Shown here piece by piece: positions 45,191 to 53,187 of a DNA stretch of 64,000 nucleotides. The notes under the pieces are model-generated. The model ran no database searches, was not told the DNA's origin, and saw nothing but the letters and a program-made list of their open reading frames with translations. The position numbers and the translations under genes are program-made. This stretch comes from an uncultured Eubacterium sp. (GTDB lineage: Bacteria; Bacillota; Clostridia; Lachnospirales; Lachnospiraceae): contig NZ_CALGRE010000044.1 in the NCBI RefSeq assembly GCF_937958975.1, positions 1 to 64,000 on the forward strand, in the 5' to 3' direction. Numbering within the stretch: the stretch's first letter is position 1; each line of letters opens with the position of its first letter.

Positions 45191-45307
45191 ATGACAGCTT
45201 ATGAGATTATTTCAATTTTTATAGGGATATTGGCTTTGCTAATATCTTTTGGAAGTTTAGTTGTTGCATTGCTTGCCTTACTCGATAAGAGAAACAAGCA
45301 AAAATAA
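45191..45307 (+). CDS. small hydrophobic peptide, putative holin-like type I toxin
   Basis: 38 residues: MTAYEIISIFIGILALLISF then a second half of the same helix and the basic tail LDKRNKQK. One membrane helix, short N-terminus and charged C-terminus are the hallmarks of the TxpA/BsrG/Fst-like and putative holin-like toxins; the start MTAYE is typical of the latter family. GGAGGTG lies 7 nt upstream. The mRNA has its own promoter (45071-45099), a leader that can hide the ribosome site, and a convergent antisense RNA over its 3' end. It is placed between larB and larC without disturbing either. Confidence 0.85.
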   Translation: MTAYEIISIFIGILALLISFGSLVVALLALLDKRNKQK

Positions 45308-45410
45308 AAACGCCTATCCTGTCTGGTCCACAGGGTAGGCGTCGTCCATAAGGACAATTATTCGTCTAAACTCGGAGCATCCATCTATGGAGTGGGTGCT
45401 TTCTCCTTAT
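45301..45410 (-). ncRNA. antisense RNA (type I antitoxin)
   Basis: A minus-strand transcript predicted from the promoter at 45445-45417, starting near 45410 and ending at a strong terminator: stem ACGCCTACCCTG/CAGGATAGGCGT (45342-45310) followed by a TTTTTATTTT tract (to 45301). It would be about 105-110 nt and fully complementary to the 3' untranslated part of the toxin mRNA, touching its stop codon. The geometry is that of txpA/ratA and bsrG/SR4. Confidence 0.78.
45375..45406 (+). terminator. probable terminator of the toxin mRNA
   Basis: AGCATCCA/TGGGTGCT stem (one G-T pair) then TTCTCCTTAT on the plus strand; it leaves the toxin mRNA overlapping nearly all of the antisense RNA. Confidence 0.5.
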
Positions 45411-45416
45411 ATAATT

Positions 45417-45445
45417 ATGATAACATTGCGACAAAGGGATTTCAA
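45417..45445 (-). promoter_or_regulatory. promoter of the antisense RNA
   Basis: On the minus strand, -35 TTGAAA (45445-45440), 17-nt spacer, -10 TATCAT (45422-45417). Confidence 0.75.
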
Positions 45446-45451
45446 GTAGTA

Positions 45452-45479
45452 TTGAAATAAAGACAGAAATTCCTATTAA
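45452..45479 (+). promoter_or_regulatory. possible promoter of larC
   Basis: -35 TTGAAA (45452-45457), 16-nt spacer, -10 TATTAA (45474-45479), 20 nt before larC. Back to back with the antisense promoter. Confidence 0.5.
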
Positions 45480-45498
45480 ATATAGTTAGGAGAAATAT

Positions 45499-46725
45499 AT
45501 GAGAACTTTATATTTAGAATGTAATATGGGAGCAGCAGGCGATATGCTGATGGGAGCATTGTTGGAATTGCATCCGAGCGCAGATAATTTTATTGAAAAA
45601 ATGAATCAGTTGGGGCTCCCCGGAGTGAAATTAGAAAAAGAAAGTAGTGTGAAATGTGGCATTCAAGGAACGCATATAAAGGTTACTGTAGATGGAAAAG
45701 AGGAACAAAGTTTGGATGCACATCATGGACATATGCATGATAATGAGCATTCACACAATCATGCTCATGCACATCATCACCATCATACCAGCCTTTATGA
45801 TGTCTCGCATATAATACATAATTTAGATATACCGCAGAGGGTGAAAGAGAATGCATTGTGTGTATATCAACTGATTGCAGCGGCTGAGAGTAATGCTCAT
45901 GGGAAACCTATGGAAGAGATTCATTTTCATGAGGTGGGAACGATGGATGCAGTTGCAGATGTGGTTGGCGTCTGCCTGCTGATAAACGACTTAAAAGTAG
46001 ATAGGATTGTTGCTTCTCCGGTACATGTGGGAAGTGGAAATGTAAAATGTGCGCATGGTATTTTACCGGTTCCGGCGCCTGCGACTGCATATATTTTAAG
46101 GGGGGTTCCTATTTATGGAGGAGAGGTCAAAGGGGAGTTATGTACACCTACGGGTGCGGCGTTGCTGAAACATTTCGTGGATGATTTTTCAGGTATGCCG
46201 GTTATGCAGATAGAAAAAGTCGGTTATGGTATGGGAAATAAAGAGTTTGAAATTGCAAACTGTGTAAGGGCTATGATAGGCATCACAGAGAAGCAGATGG
46301 ATGAAATTGTGGAATTATGTTGCAATTTAGATGATATGACAGCAGAAAAAATTGGCTTTGTGATGGAACTCATGATTGAGCAGGGAGCGTTAGATGTTTA
46401 TACTACATCTGTGGGAATGAAAAAGAATCGTCCGGGAATAATGCTTACCTGTATGTGTAAAAAAGCAGATAAAAGTAAATTTTTACATATTTTATTGAAA
46501 CATACTACAACATTGGGAATCCGAGAGTATATATGTAACAGATATGGATTGGATAGAAGTATTCGTGTGTTACAGACAAAATACGGCGAGGTTCATATAA
46601 AGACGTCTACAGGGTATGGAGTAAAAAGAGAGAAAATGGAATATAGTGACTTGGAAAGAATTGCAAAGGAACAGTCAAAGTCTATAGAGGAAATAGAGAT
46701 AGAACTTAAGAATGATATAATGTAA
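45499..46725 (+). CDS. larC: LarC nickel insertion protein (single reading frame)
   Basis: 408 residues. The N-terminus LYLECNMGAAGDMLMGAL and the HFHEVGTMDAVADVVG, GELCTPTGAALLKHF and GYGMGNKE motifs are diagnostic. A His-rich run (~75-98) probably holds nickel. LarC is a CTP-dependent cyclometallase that places nickel in the sulfurated cofactor. In Lactiplantibacillus plantarum the protein is split by a programmed frameshift (larC1/larC2); here the two parts form one uninterrupted frame. The nickel transporter genes follow after 17 nt. GGAG ribosome site. Confidence 0.95.
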   Translation: MRTLYLECNMGAAGDMLMGALLELHPSADNFIEKMNQLGLPGVKLEKESSVKCGIQGTHIKVTVDGKEEQSLDAHHGHMHDNEHSHNHAHAHHHHHTSLYDVSHIIHNLDIPQRVKENALCVYQLIAAAESNAHGKPMEEIHFHEVGTMDAVADVVGVCLLINDLKVDRIVASPVHVGSGNVKCAHGILPVPAPATAYILRGVPIYGGEVKGELCTPTGAALLKHFVDDFSGMPVMQIEKVGYGMGNKEFEIANCVRAMIGITEKQMDEIVELCCNLDDMTAEKIGFVMELMIEQGALDVYTTSVGMKKNRPGIMLTCMCKKADKSKFLHILLKHTTTLGIREYICNRYGLDRSIRVLQTKYGEVHIKTSTGYGVKREKMEYSDLERIAKEQSKSIEEIEIELKNDIM

Positions 46726-46742
46726 TATTTAGGAGGTAAATT

Positions 46743-47765
46743 ATGCATATGGCAGATGCGTTGTTGTCACCTGAAGTTGGCACTGTGATGTGGGCAGCCA
46801 GTGCGGGGGCAACGGTTTATGCGGCAAAAAAAATAAATGATGTAGATATGTCAGAGAAGAAACTTCCTGTTATGGCAGTTTCCGGAGCGTTTGTGTTCGC
46901 GGCACAAATGATAAATTTTACAATTCCGGGAACGGGTTCCAGTGGACATATTGGTGGAGGCATATTATTGGCGGCTCTGCTTGGAGAATTTCCGGCATTG
47001 ATTACTTTATCAGCGGTATTAGTGATTCAATGCCTGTTTTTTGCAGACGGAGGTCTGCTGGCTCTTGGGGCAAATATATTTAATATGGGTGTAATACCTT
47101 GTCTGGTTGTGTATCCATTGGTATTTAGACCGTTTTTAAAAAGAGGAATAACGAAAAGAAAGCTCACGGCAGCATCTGTACTAGCGCCGGTAATAGGGTT
47201 ACAGCTCGGGGCATTTTTTGTTGTTATCGAGACGTTAGCTTCAGGGATAACACAATTGCCTTTTATGACTTTTTTGTCTTTGATGCAGCCAATACATTTT
47301 GCAATCGGACTTGGTGAGGGGGCGGTTACCGCTGCTGTTTTAGTTTTTGTGTGGCAGATGAGACCGGAATTAATTCAATCTTCTGTTTTAAAGCATAAGC
47401 TACATGCAAAAGTTTCAATGAGAAAAGTGACGGTTATTTTAGCGGCTTTAGCGATATTGGTTGGAGGTGTTCTTTCCTTATATGCATCTTCGAATCCTGA
47501 TGGATTGGAGTGGTCTATGGAAAAAACAGCGGGAACAACAGAGTTAGAAGCACAGGGATTTGTATATCGTGTTGTGTCAGGAATACAGGAAAAAATGTCT
47601 TTTCTTCCCGATTATGATTTTAAAGCAGGGCAGGGAAAAGGTACAGGGATATCCGGTGTGATTGGCGCTATTATAACAAGTGTGTTGGCATTGGGAGCCG
47701 GGTTTGTAATAACATTTATTAAGAGGAAAAGAAAAAATGGCAGATATGCGGAGCAAACTGAATGA
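46743..47765 (+). CDS. larMN: nickel ECF transporter substrate component (CbiM/NikM-CbiN type)
   Basis: 340 residues. The N-terminus MHMADALLSP supplies the Met-His metal ligands of CbiM/NikM. About seven membrane helices in the M part (GSSGHIGGGILLAALLG, ALGANIFNMG), then a fused CbiN/NikN-like part with PDGLEWS between two helices. It binds Ni2+ (Co2+ is the alternative) and works with the Q and O subunits. Context with larE/B/C makes nickel the probable ion. It overlaps the next gene by 29 nt. AGGAGG site. Confidence 0.9.
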   Translation: MHMADALLSPEVGTVMWAASAGATVYAAKKINDVDMSEKKLPVMAVSGAFVFAAQMINFTIPGTGSSGHIGGGILLAALLGEFPALITLSAVLVIQCLFFADGGLLALGANIFNMGVIPCLVVYPLVFRPFLKRGITKRKLTAASVLAPVIGLQLGAFFVVIETLASGITQLPFMTFLSLMQPIHFAIGLGEGAVTAAVLVFVWQMRPELIQSSVLKHKLHAKVSMRKVTVILAALAILVGGVLSLYASSNPDGLEWSMEKTAGTTELEAQGFVYRVVSGIQEKMSFLPDYDFKAGQGKGTGISGVIGAIITSVLALGAGFVITFIKRKRKNGRYAEQTE

Positions 47766-48504
47766 TGTATATTCACTGGAAAGCCTTAGCAGAAAAAATA
47801 CATTGATACATAAATTACATCCTTTATCGAAAATGCTCGTTACGATTGTGTATATTATATGCATTATGGCTCATGGCAGATATCATCTATCTGCTATGGC
47901 ACCCTTTCTATTTTATCCTATTGTAATAATGGCATTGGCTGAGATACCATTTGGGATGATTGTGAAGAGAACAAGCATTGCATTACCGTTTACTTTATTT
48001 GCAGGTATTAGCAATTTAATATTTGATACAGCGCAATGGGGGACTGTAGGCAATGTTGTAATTTCAACGGGATTGATTTCTTTTTTTACGTTAATTGTAA
48101 GAACTTTTTTGTGTGTCAGTGCCATTTTGATTTTAGTGGCAACCACGCATTTTACGGAGATTACCGGACAGCTTATGAGAGCACATATACCTGCTATCAT
48201 TGTAAATCTATTAGAAATGATATATAGGTATTTATCGGTTTTAGTCGAGGAAGCTTCGGTGATGGTCACGTCTTATCGTCTGAGAAATCCAAATTATAAG
48301 TGGCCGCTTATCAGGGATATGGGACCGTTTGTAGGACATTTGTTTCTGCGCAGTATTGAGCGTGCTGAAAGAATTTATCAGGCAATGAAGTGCAGAGGAT
48401 ATGGAAGTGTAAAGGCTGTTTATATGAAGCGGAAAATGAAGGCAGGGGATATTATATTTTTAATTACGGGTTGTATTTCTTCTATTATATTTGCTTTGAT
48501 TTAG
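47737..48504 (+). CDS. larQ: nickel ECF transporter transmembrane (T) component, CbiQ-like
   Basis: 255 residues. Family N-terminus with HKLHPLSKML (conserved P-L-x-K), five or so membrane helices, and the cytosolic coupling helix with YRYLSVL...SYRLRN and RAERIYQAMKCRGYG, the A-R-G motif region that contacts the ATPases. It energises the M subunit. The start lies within the end of larMN, so translation is coupled; AAGAGGAAAAG lies upstream. Confidence 0.92.
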   Translation: MADMRSKLNDVYSLESLSRKNTLIHKLHPLSKMLVTIVYIICIMAHGRYHLSAMAPFLFYPIVIMALAEIPFGMIVKRTSIALPFTLFAGISNLIFDTAQWGTVGNVVISTGLISFFTLIVRTFLCVSAILILVATTHFTEITGQLMRAHIPAIIVNLLEMIYRYLSVLVEEASVMVTSYRLRNPNYKWPLIRDMGPFVGHLFLRSIERAERIYQAMKCRGYGSVKAVYMKRKMKAGDIIFLITGCISSIIFALI

Positions 48505-48513
48505 GAGGCGGAA

Positions 48514-49227
48514 TTGTTAAAGATTGAGAGTTTAAATGTGAAATACCCTGATGGGAAAATTGCGGTGGAAGATTTTTCTTTAGAAGTCGGGGATGGTGAG
48601 CATATTGCACTGGTTGGTGCAAATGGGGCAGGTAAGTCCAGTCTGATGCTTGCCGTCGAAGGGATTATTGAAAGTACAGGAAAAGTGCAGGCGGAAGATA
48701 TTATTTTGGCAAAAGATACGGTTGTGGATATCAGAAAAAAAGTGGGGTTATTGTTTCAGAATCCTGACGACCAGTTATTTATGGCAACAATTTATGATGA
48801 TGTAGCTTTTGGACCGAGAAATATGGGATTAGATGAAGTATCAGTGAAATATAGAGTGGAAGATAGATTGAAACTTTTGAATATTGAATATTTAAAAGAC
48901 AAAACCGCTTTGAAATTATCCGGGGGTGAAAAGAGAATGGCGGCTTTAGCTACAGTTCTTGCAATGAAACCGTCTATTATGCTTTTGGATGAACCGACTG
49001 CATTTTTGGACCCGAAGGCAAGAAGAAATTTGATTCACGTTTTGAAAGGACTGCCCCATACAATGTTGATTGCCACACACGATTTAACTTTTGCGAAAGA
49101 AGTGTGCAGCAAAGTGGTAATAATGAAGGATGGAAAGTTTTTTGCACAGGGACTGGCAAAAGACTTACTATATGATGTAACATTGATGGATGAGGGCGGT
49201 ATCGAGGCTATCGGATATGAAGAGTAA
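48514..49227 (+). CDS. larO: nickel ECF transporter ATPase, CbiO-like
   Basis: 237 residues. Walker A VGANGAGKSS, Q-loop GLLFQNPDDQLFMATI (typical of ECF ATPases), signature LSGGEKRM, Walker B IMLLDEPTAFLD, and H-loop THD. It powers metal import with LarQ and LarMN. Initiates at TTG 48514: AGGAGG sits 6 nt upstream and the family N-terminus (LKIESLNVKYPDG) starts there. Single ATPase gene, presumably a homodimer. Confidence 0.93.
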   Translation: MLKIESLNVKYPDGKIAVEDFSLEVGDGEHIALVGANGAGKSSLMLAVEGIIESTGKVQAEDIILAKDTVVDIRKKVGLLFQNPDDQLFMATIYDDVAFGPRNMGLDEVSVKYRVEDRLKLLNIEYLKDKTALKLSGGEKRMAALATVLAMKPSIMLLDEPTAFLDPKARRNLIHVLKGLPHTMLIATHDLTFAKEVCSKVVIMKDGKFFAQGLAKDLLYDVTLMDEGGIEAIGYEE

Positions 49228-49241
49228 CGAGGTTAAAATCC

Positions 49242-49829
49242 ATGTTATATGATGCAGATATAAGAGAACCTCTTTTTGAATTTTTAGAGGACAATTATGG
49301 TAAAATAAGAATAATAGAAGAAAAACAGATTGCCAAATCAAGGGCAGATGTGGTAATGGTTATGCCTGATGGGATTGTGGGCATTGAAATCAAGAGCGAT
49401 GCTGACACATATGCCAGATTAGAGAGACAGGTAAAAGATTACAATAGATATTTTGATTTTAATTATGTAGTTGTGGGTTCAAAACATGCGAGGCATGTGT
49501 CGGAACATGTTCCTAAATGGTGGGGAATTATTTCTGTGGAATTGATTCATGGAAAAGTGGATTTTTATGTTATAAGAGAACCTGCAAAAAATCCTAAAAT
49601 GAAAATAAAGAAAAAGCTTAGTATTCTCTGGCGTCCCGAGCTGGCACATATACAAGAAATTAATAAAATGCCAAAGTATAAACAGAAAAGTAAAGATTTT
49701 GTGATGGAAAAGATTTTGTTAAAAGTACCTGAAGACGAGCTGAACTATCAAATTAGTGAGGAATTATTTCAAAGAGATTATAATACCATCAGTGAGGTAA
49801 TAAAGGAGTTTAAGAGAAAAAATGAATGA
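49242..49829 (+). CDS. sce7726-family PD-(D/E)XK nuclease-like protein
   Basis: 195 residues. Core motif ADVVMVMPDGIVGIEIKSD has the D...ExK pattern of the PD-(D/E)XK fold, followed by RQVKDYNRYFDFNYVVVGSKH. This is the sce7726 family, with no proven role; DNA repair or restriction-like functions are guesses. No signal peptide. It overlaps the HAD gene by 8 nt and follows larO by 14 nt, so it is probably in the same transcript though unrelated in function. Confidence 0.8.
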   Translation: MLYDADIREPLFEFLEDNYGKIRIIEEKQIAKSRADVVMVMPDGIVGIEIKSDADTYARLERQVKDYNRYFDFNYVVVGSKHARHVSEHVPKWWGIISVELIHGKVDFYVIREPAKNPKMKIKKKLSILWRPELAHIQEINKMPKYKQKSKDFVMEKILLKVPEDELNYQISEELFQRDYNTISEVIKEFKRKNE

Positions 49830-50637
49830 ATATAAGATGATAGCTTTGGATATGGATGGAACGTTACTAAATTCCAGTAAAGAGATTTCAAAAAACACGT
49901 TAAGGGCAATTGATATGGCATTTGATGCAGGGAAAGAAGTGATTTTCTGTACAGGGAGATGTCTTGCAGAATTAAATTATTATATAGAGCAGATACCAAG
50001 ATTGAGATATATTGTGGGGTTAAGCGGGGCCTTTGTATATGATATTAAAGAAGATATGAATATTTTTACAAATAAAATTCCAGAGCGTGATGTAAAAAAG
50101 ATATTGGAAGCATCGAAAAAAGTGGATGCGATGGTTCACCTGCTAGAGAGAGAATCCATTGTACAGAAAAGTAATATGGAAAATATGAAACATTTTCAGA
50201 TGGATAGATATATACCATTGTTTCATAATGTTTCAACGGTTGTGGAGGATATTTATAGATTTTATTCTGATGAAAAACCTACAGTAATGAAATTAAATAT
50301 GTATCATTGCAGTGCAAAAGAGCGTGAGAAAACAAGAAGAGCATTGGCTGATGAGAAATTGATTTTGGTTAATGCCGAGGAGACATCTTTAGAGATATCG
50401 GCAGAGGGGACAACAAAGGCGACAGGGCTTATTAAGTTATGTGAGCATTTAGGAATTTCATTAGAGGATGTAATAGCTGTGGGAGACGCAGATAATGATT
50501 TAGACGTTTTGAGTAAGGCCGGGTTATCTATTGCAATGGGAAATGCCAATGATAATGTAAAGAAAATATGCGATGCCGTTGTGAGTGATTGTGACAATGA
50601 TGGATGTGTGGAAGCGATAGAAAAATATCTGATATAG
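49822..50637 (+). CDS. Cof-type HAD-superfamily phosphatase
   Basis: 271 residues, the usual Cof length. Motif I LDMDGTLLN (10-18), motif II TGR (~44), cap domain (~85-185), motif III Lys in TKATGL, and motif IV GDADNDLDVL (~215). These enzymes dephosphorylate sugar phosphates or cofactors; substrate not predictable. It starts inside the previous gene with GGAG upstream. Confidence 0.93.
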   Translation: MNEYKMIALDMDGTLLNSSKEISKNTLRAIDMAFDAGKEVIFCTGRCLAELNYYIEQIPRLRYIVGLSGAFVYDIKEDMNIFTNKIPERDVKKILEASKKVDAMVHLLERESIVQKSNMENMKHFQMDRYIPLFHNVSTVVEDIYRFYSDEKPTVMKLNMYHCSAKEREKTRRALADEKLILVNAEETSLEISAEGTTKATGLIKLCEHLGISLEDVIAVGDADNDLDVLSKAGLSIAMGNANDNVKKICDAVVSDCDNDGCVEAIEKYLI

Positions 50638-50689
50638 GATTGAAGTTAGAGATAGTGATTATAAGAAAAAAGGTATTACAATGATATAA

Positions 50690-50872
50690 GATAGTGTTTA
50701 TAGAATACGAAAGGGGAAAACAGCAAAAGAGTATTTTATGTAAATAAAGAAGCTTTAAAAGAAAAATTAGCGTTATATGATTAGATTTAGAATATCTGGT
50801 AAAAAGAAAGCAGTAAAATTTAAACTCAAATGATGTTTCTAAAATGATGGGATTGAAATTAAATAATAAATA
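50690..50872 (+). pseudogene. possible decayed small gene
   Basis: Protein-like segments lie in different frames separated by stops and shifts (SVYRIRKGK; NKEALKEKLALYD; LDLEYLVKRKQ; SNDVSKMMGLKLNNK). A small helical protein that has lost its frame would give this picture. No family recognised; it precedes the HicAB unit and may be the relic of an earlier cassette at the same spot. Confidence 0.3.
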
Positions 50873-50893
50873 ATATATAATTTTAGATGGAGA

Positions 50894-50925
50894 TAAGCAC
50901 ATTTTTTTAAAGTGTGCTTTTTTAT
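50894..50925 (+). terminator. Rho-independent terminator
   Basis: AAGCACA/TGTGCTT stem followed by TTTTT; it insulates the HicAB promoter from upstream transcription. Confidence 0.8.
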
Positions 50926-50934
50926 ATTGAAAGG

Positions 50935-50972
50935 AAACACGTATTGACAAAACACGTATTAAAAAATATACT
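50935..50972 (+). promoter_or_regulatory. hicAB promoter with direct-repeat operator
   Basis: Two identical 11-nt repeats AAACACGTATT (50935-50945 and 50950-50960) overlap the -35 box TTGACA (50944-50949) and spacer; the -10 is TATACT (50967-50972) with 17-nt spacing. The start would fall near 50979, at or inside the hicA ribosome site, giving a leader of only ~8 nt. The 15-nt repeat period suits HicB dimers. Confidence 0.75.
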
Positions 50973-50986
50973 TAAAGGAGAAAGAT

Positions 50987-51175
50987 ATGCCTAAAAAACC
51001 TAAAGAGATTGAAAAGCTTATTTTAAGAGATGGATGGTTACTAAAAGCGCAGGTTGGTTCACATAGACACTATATTCATCCAATAAAAAAAGGAAAAGTT
51101 ACAATTCCATTTCATTGTAGGGAATTACCAAAAGGAACAGAAAATGCAATTTTAAAGCAAGCAGGTTTAAAATAA
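50987..51175 (+). CDS. hicA: HicA mRNA interferase toxin
   Basis: 62 residues, the family length. A dsRNA-binding-like fold with LILRDGWLLKAQVGSHRHYIHP; the His in GSHRHY is the conserved catalytic residue, followed by VTIPFHCRELPKGTENAILKQAGL. HicA cleaves mRNA or tmRNA. AAAGGAG is 6 nt upstream. hicB follows after 11 nt. Confidence 0.93.
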   Translation: MPKKPKEIEKLILRDGWLLKAQVGSHRHYIHPIKKGKVTIPFHCRELPKGTENAILKQAGLK

Positions 51176-51186
51176 AGGAGGTTTAT

Positions 51187-51615
51187 ATGTTAACAGTATA
51201 TCCAGCATGTTTTTTTAAGGAAGATAACGGTTATTCGGTGATATTTCCAGATTTAGATTGGTTAAGTACATGTGGAAAGGATTTAAATGAAGCACTAGAA
51301 AAGTCTATTGATTGTTTGGCGAGTCATATTTATACTTGTGAGAAGATGAACATGACTATTGCGGCGCCCTCAAATGTATCTGATGTAAATATTAAAGAAA
51401 TAGAGACAGCATTGGAAATTTCATCTGAGGATGCTTTTGTTAATATGATATCAGTGGATGTCAAAGCTTATGCAAAAGAAAATTTTGAAAAGTCAGTAAA
51501 GAAAACTTTGAGCATTCCCTTATGGCTGAATACGATTGCTTTAGAGCAGGGGATAAATTTCTCTCAGGTTTTGCAGGAAGCATTGTATAATAAAATAAAA
51601 AATAATTTGACATAA
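51187..51615 (+). CDS. hicB: HicB antitoxin with C-terminal ribbon-helix-helix
   Basis: 142 residues. The N-terminal HicB fold (YPACFFKEDNGYSVIFPDLDWLSTCGKDLNEALEKS) neutralises HicA. The C-terminal ~45 residues (KTLSIPLWLNTIALEQGINFSQVLQEAL) are a ribbon-helix-helix-like DNA-binding segment that should bind the repeats ahead of hicA for autoregulation. AAAGGAGG site; terminator after the gene. Confidence 0.93.
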   Translation: MLTVYPACFFKEDNGYSVIFPDLDWLSTCGKDLNEALEKSIDCLASHIYTCEKMNMTIAAPSNVSDVNIKEIETALEISSEDAFVNMISVDVKAYAKENFEKSVKKTLSIPLWLNTIALEQGINFSQVLQEALYNKIKNNLT

Positions 51616-51619
51616 AAGT

Positions 51620-51659
51620 AAAGTTGTTTTACAAGTTGAGATTGTGAAACAACTTTTTA
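51620..51659 (+). terminator. Rho-independent terminator
   Basis: AAAGTTGTTTTACAA/TTGTGAAACAACTTT stem (one G-T pair) with TTTAT. Confidence 0.85.
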
Positions 51660-51668
51660 TTTCTTTTG

Positions 51669-51725
51669 TTGACATTGCCTTATCAGGATAGTAGAATGAA
51701 ATAACGTAAATTGGAAAACGTTTTC
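51669..51725 (+). promoter_or_regulatory. zur-znu promoter and palindromic operator
   Basis: -35 TTGACA (51669-51674), 17-nt spacer, -10 TAGAAT (51692-51697), start near 51704. A perfect palindrome GAAAACGTTTTC (51714-51725) lies just downstream of the start, where a bound repressor would block transcription. It is probably the Zur site, although it does not match the Bacillus Zur box as I remember it. Confidence 0.65.
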
Positions 51726-51753
51726 AATTTGAAAATACCAAAGGAGGTTTACT

Positions 51754-52152
51754 GTGGCAGGAAAATACAAAACAAAGCAGCAGGCTGCTATCAGAAAGTG
51801 CCTTGAGTTGCATAAGGATGGTTATGTTACGGTACAGGAAATTGAAAGATATTTAAAAGAAAATAATTATGCTGTTGGTTTGACAACTATCTACAGACAT
51901 TTAGAAAAAATGGAGCAGGATGGTATCGTTGTCAGAATACATGTGGAAAAGCAGACAGGTGCGTGTTTTCAATATATTACAAATGATAAGGAAGATGGTT
52001 TTTATATCGAATGTGAGAAATGTGGTCAGGTTACGAGAATGGAATGCCATCATTTAGCTGAATTATATCACCATGTAAATGAGGACCATCATTTCAACAT
52101 TAATCCCAAGAGAACAATCTTTTATGGAAAATGTGATAAGTGTGCAAAGTAG
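51754..52152 (+). CDS. Fur-family regulator, probably Zur
   Basis: 132 residues. N-terminal winged helix (GYVTVQEIERYLKENNYAVGLTTIYRHLEKM), then the metal-binding domain with structural zinc pairs CEKC and CDKC and the HHxxxxxHHxNEDHH ligand cluster. GTG start with AAGGAGG 8 nt upstream. It leads the znuACB genes, so a zinc-uptake repressor (Zur) is much more likely than Fur or PerR. Confidence 0.85.
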   Translation: MAGKYKTKQQAAIRKCLELHKDGYVTVQEIERYLKENNYAVGLTTIYRHLEKMEQDGIVVRIHVEKQTGACFQYITNDKEDGFYIECEKCGQVTRMECHHLAELYHHVNEDHHFNINPKRTIFYGKCDKCAK

Positions 52153-52163
52153 GTAGAGTTATT

Positions 52164-53162
52164 ATGAAATGTAAAAAAATATTGGCTATAGTAATGGCGC
52201 TGATTTTAGCAGGCTGTTTGGCAGGTTGTAGTCAGAGCACTGAACAGATAAAAAAAGAAAATAAGATAACAATTATGACTACTCTTTTTCCATATTATGA
52301 TTTTGTCAGAGCAATAGTTCGGGATGCAGAAAATATTGAAATTAAATTATTAGTTTCACCGGGTCAGGATGACCATTCCTTTGAGCCAACACCGGCAAAT
52401 GTATTAGAAATCGACAAAGCAGATGTGTTTATTTATAATGGCGGAACTATTGAAAATTGGGTAAGTGAAGTCTTACAGTCATTGGATAACAGGGAACAGA
52501 CAGTTATCCGGATGATGGATTGTGTGGAAGAACAGATTGAGGAAAATCATGATGAAGATGACGAAGAACAGATTTTTGCGGTGGATGACCATGAGCACAA
52601 TCATGCAGTGGAGGAACATCATCATGAAGAAGTAGATGAGCATATTTGGACATCCCCTGCTTTTGCCCAAATTTTATTAGAAAACATCTGTGATACATTA
52701 TGTAAAAAGTTGCCTGAATATGGAGATGTTTTTAGAGAAAATACAAAAAATTATGTTAACCAAATAAAAGGAATCGATAAACAATTCAGGGATGTTGTTC
52801 AAAGGGCTGAGAAGAAGGAGATTATTTTTGCGGATAAGTTTCCACTGAAATATTTTGCAGATGAATACGGATTAAAATATTATGCAGCTTTTGACGGGTG
52901 CAGCGGAGAAATGGAACCCAGTGCAAAAACAGTAGCGTTTCTTATTGACAAAGTACGGGCAAAAGATGTAAAAGGAATATTCTATCTGGAGTTAAGCAGT
53001 CAGGCAATGGCAGATGTTATCTGTGATGATACAGGCGTATCAAAATATCAGTTTAATTCCTGTCACAATATAACCGGCAGACAATTCGATGATGGAGTTA
53101 CCTATGTAAGTCTCATGAAAGAAAACATTAAAGTTTTGGACAAGGCATTGAATGGCAAGTAA
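52164..53162 (+). CDS. znuA: zinc ABC transporter substrate-binding lipoprotein
   Basis: 332 residues. A lipoprotein signal with lipobox LAGC (Cys near residue 18-22) and the cluster A-I fold: TTLFPYYDFVRAI, SPGQDDHSFEPTP (His ligand), DEHIWTSPAF (His), and YYAAFDGCSGEMEPSAKT. A loop rich in His and acidic residues (~130-165) is typical of zinc-specific members. ATG 52164 follows the regulator by 11 nt; the ORF start at 52140 overlaps the previous gene and lacks a site. It shares the promoter at 51669. Confidence 0.93.
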   Translation: MKCKKILAIVMALILAGCLAGCSQSTEQIKKENKITIMTTLFPYYDFVRAIVRDAENIEIKLLVSPGQDDHSFEPTPANVLEIDKADVFIYNGGTIENWVSEVLQSLDNREQTVIRMMDCVEEQIEENHDEDDEEQIFAVDDHEHNHAVEEHHHEEVDEHIWTSPAFAQILLENICDTLCKKLPEYGDVFRENTKNYVNQIKGIDKQFRDVVQRAEKKEIIFADKFPLKYFADEYGLKYYAAFDGCSGEMEPSAKTVAFLIDKVRAKDVKGIFYLELSSQAMADVICDDTGVSKYQFNSCHNITGRQFDDGVTYVSLMKENIKVLDKALNGK

Positions 53163-53187
53163 TATAAAAATTAGTACGGAGATGGAA

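Noticed and set aside
51708..51730. Sequence resembling a CcpA cre site
   Set aside because: The match fails at the conserved T before the first G, and the gene context (zinc uptake) fits a Zur operator better.
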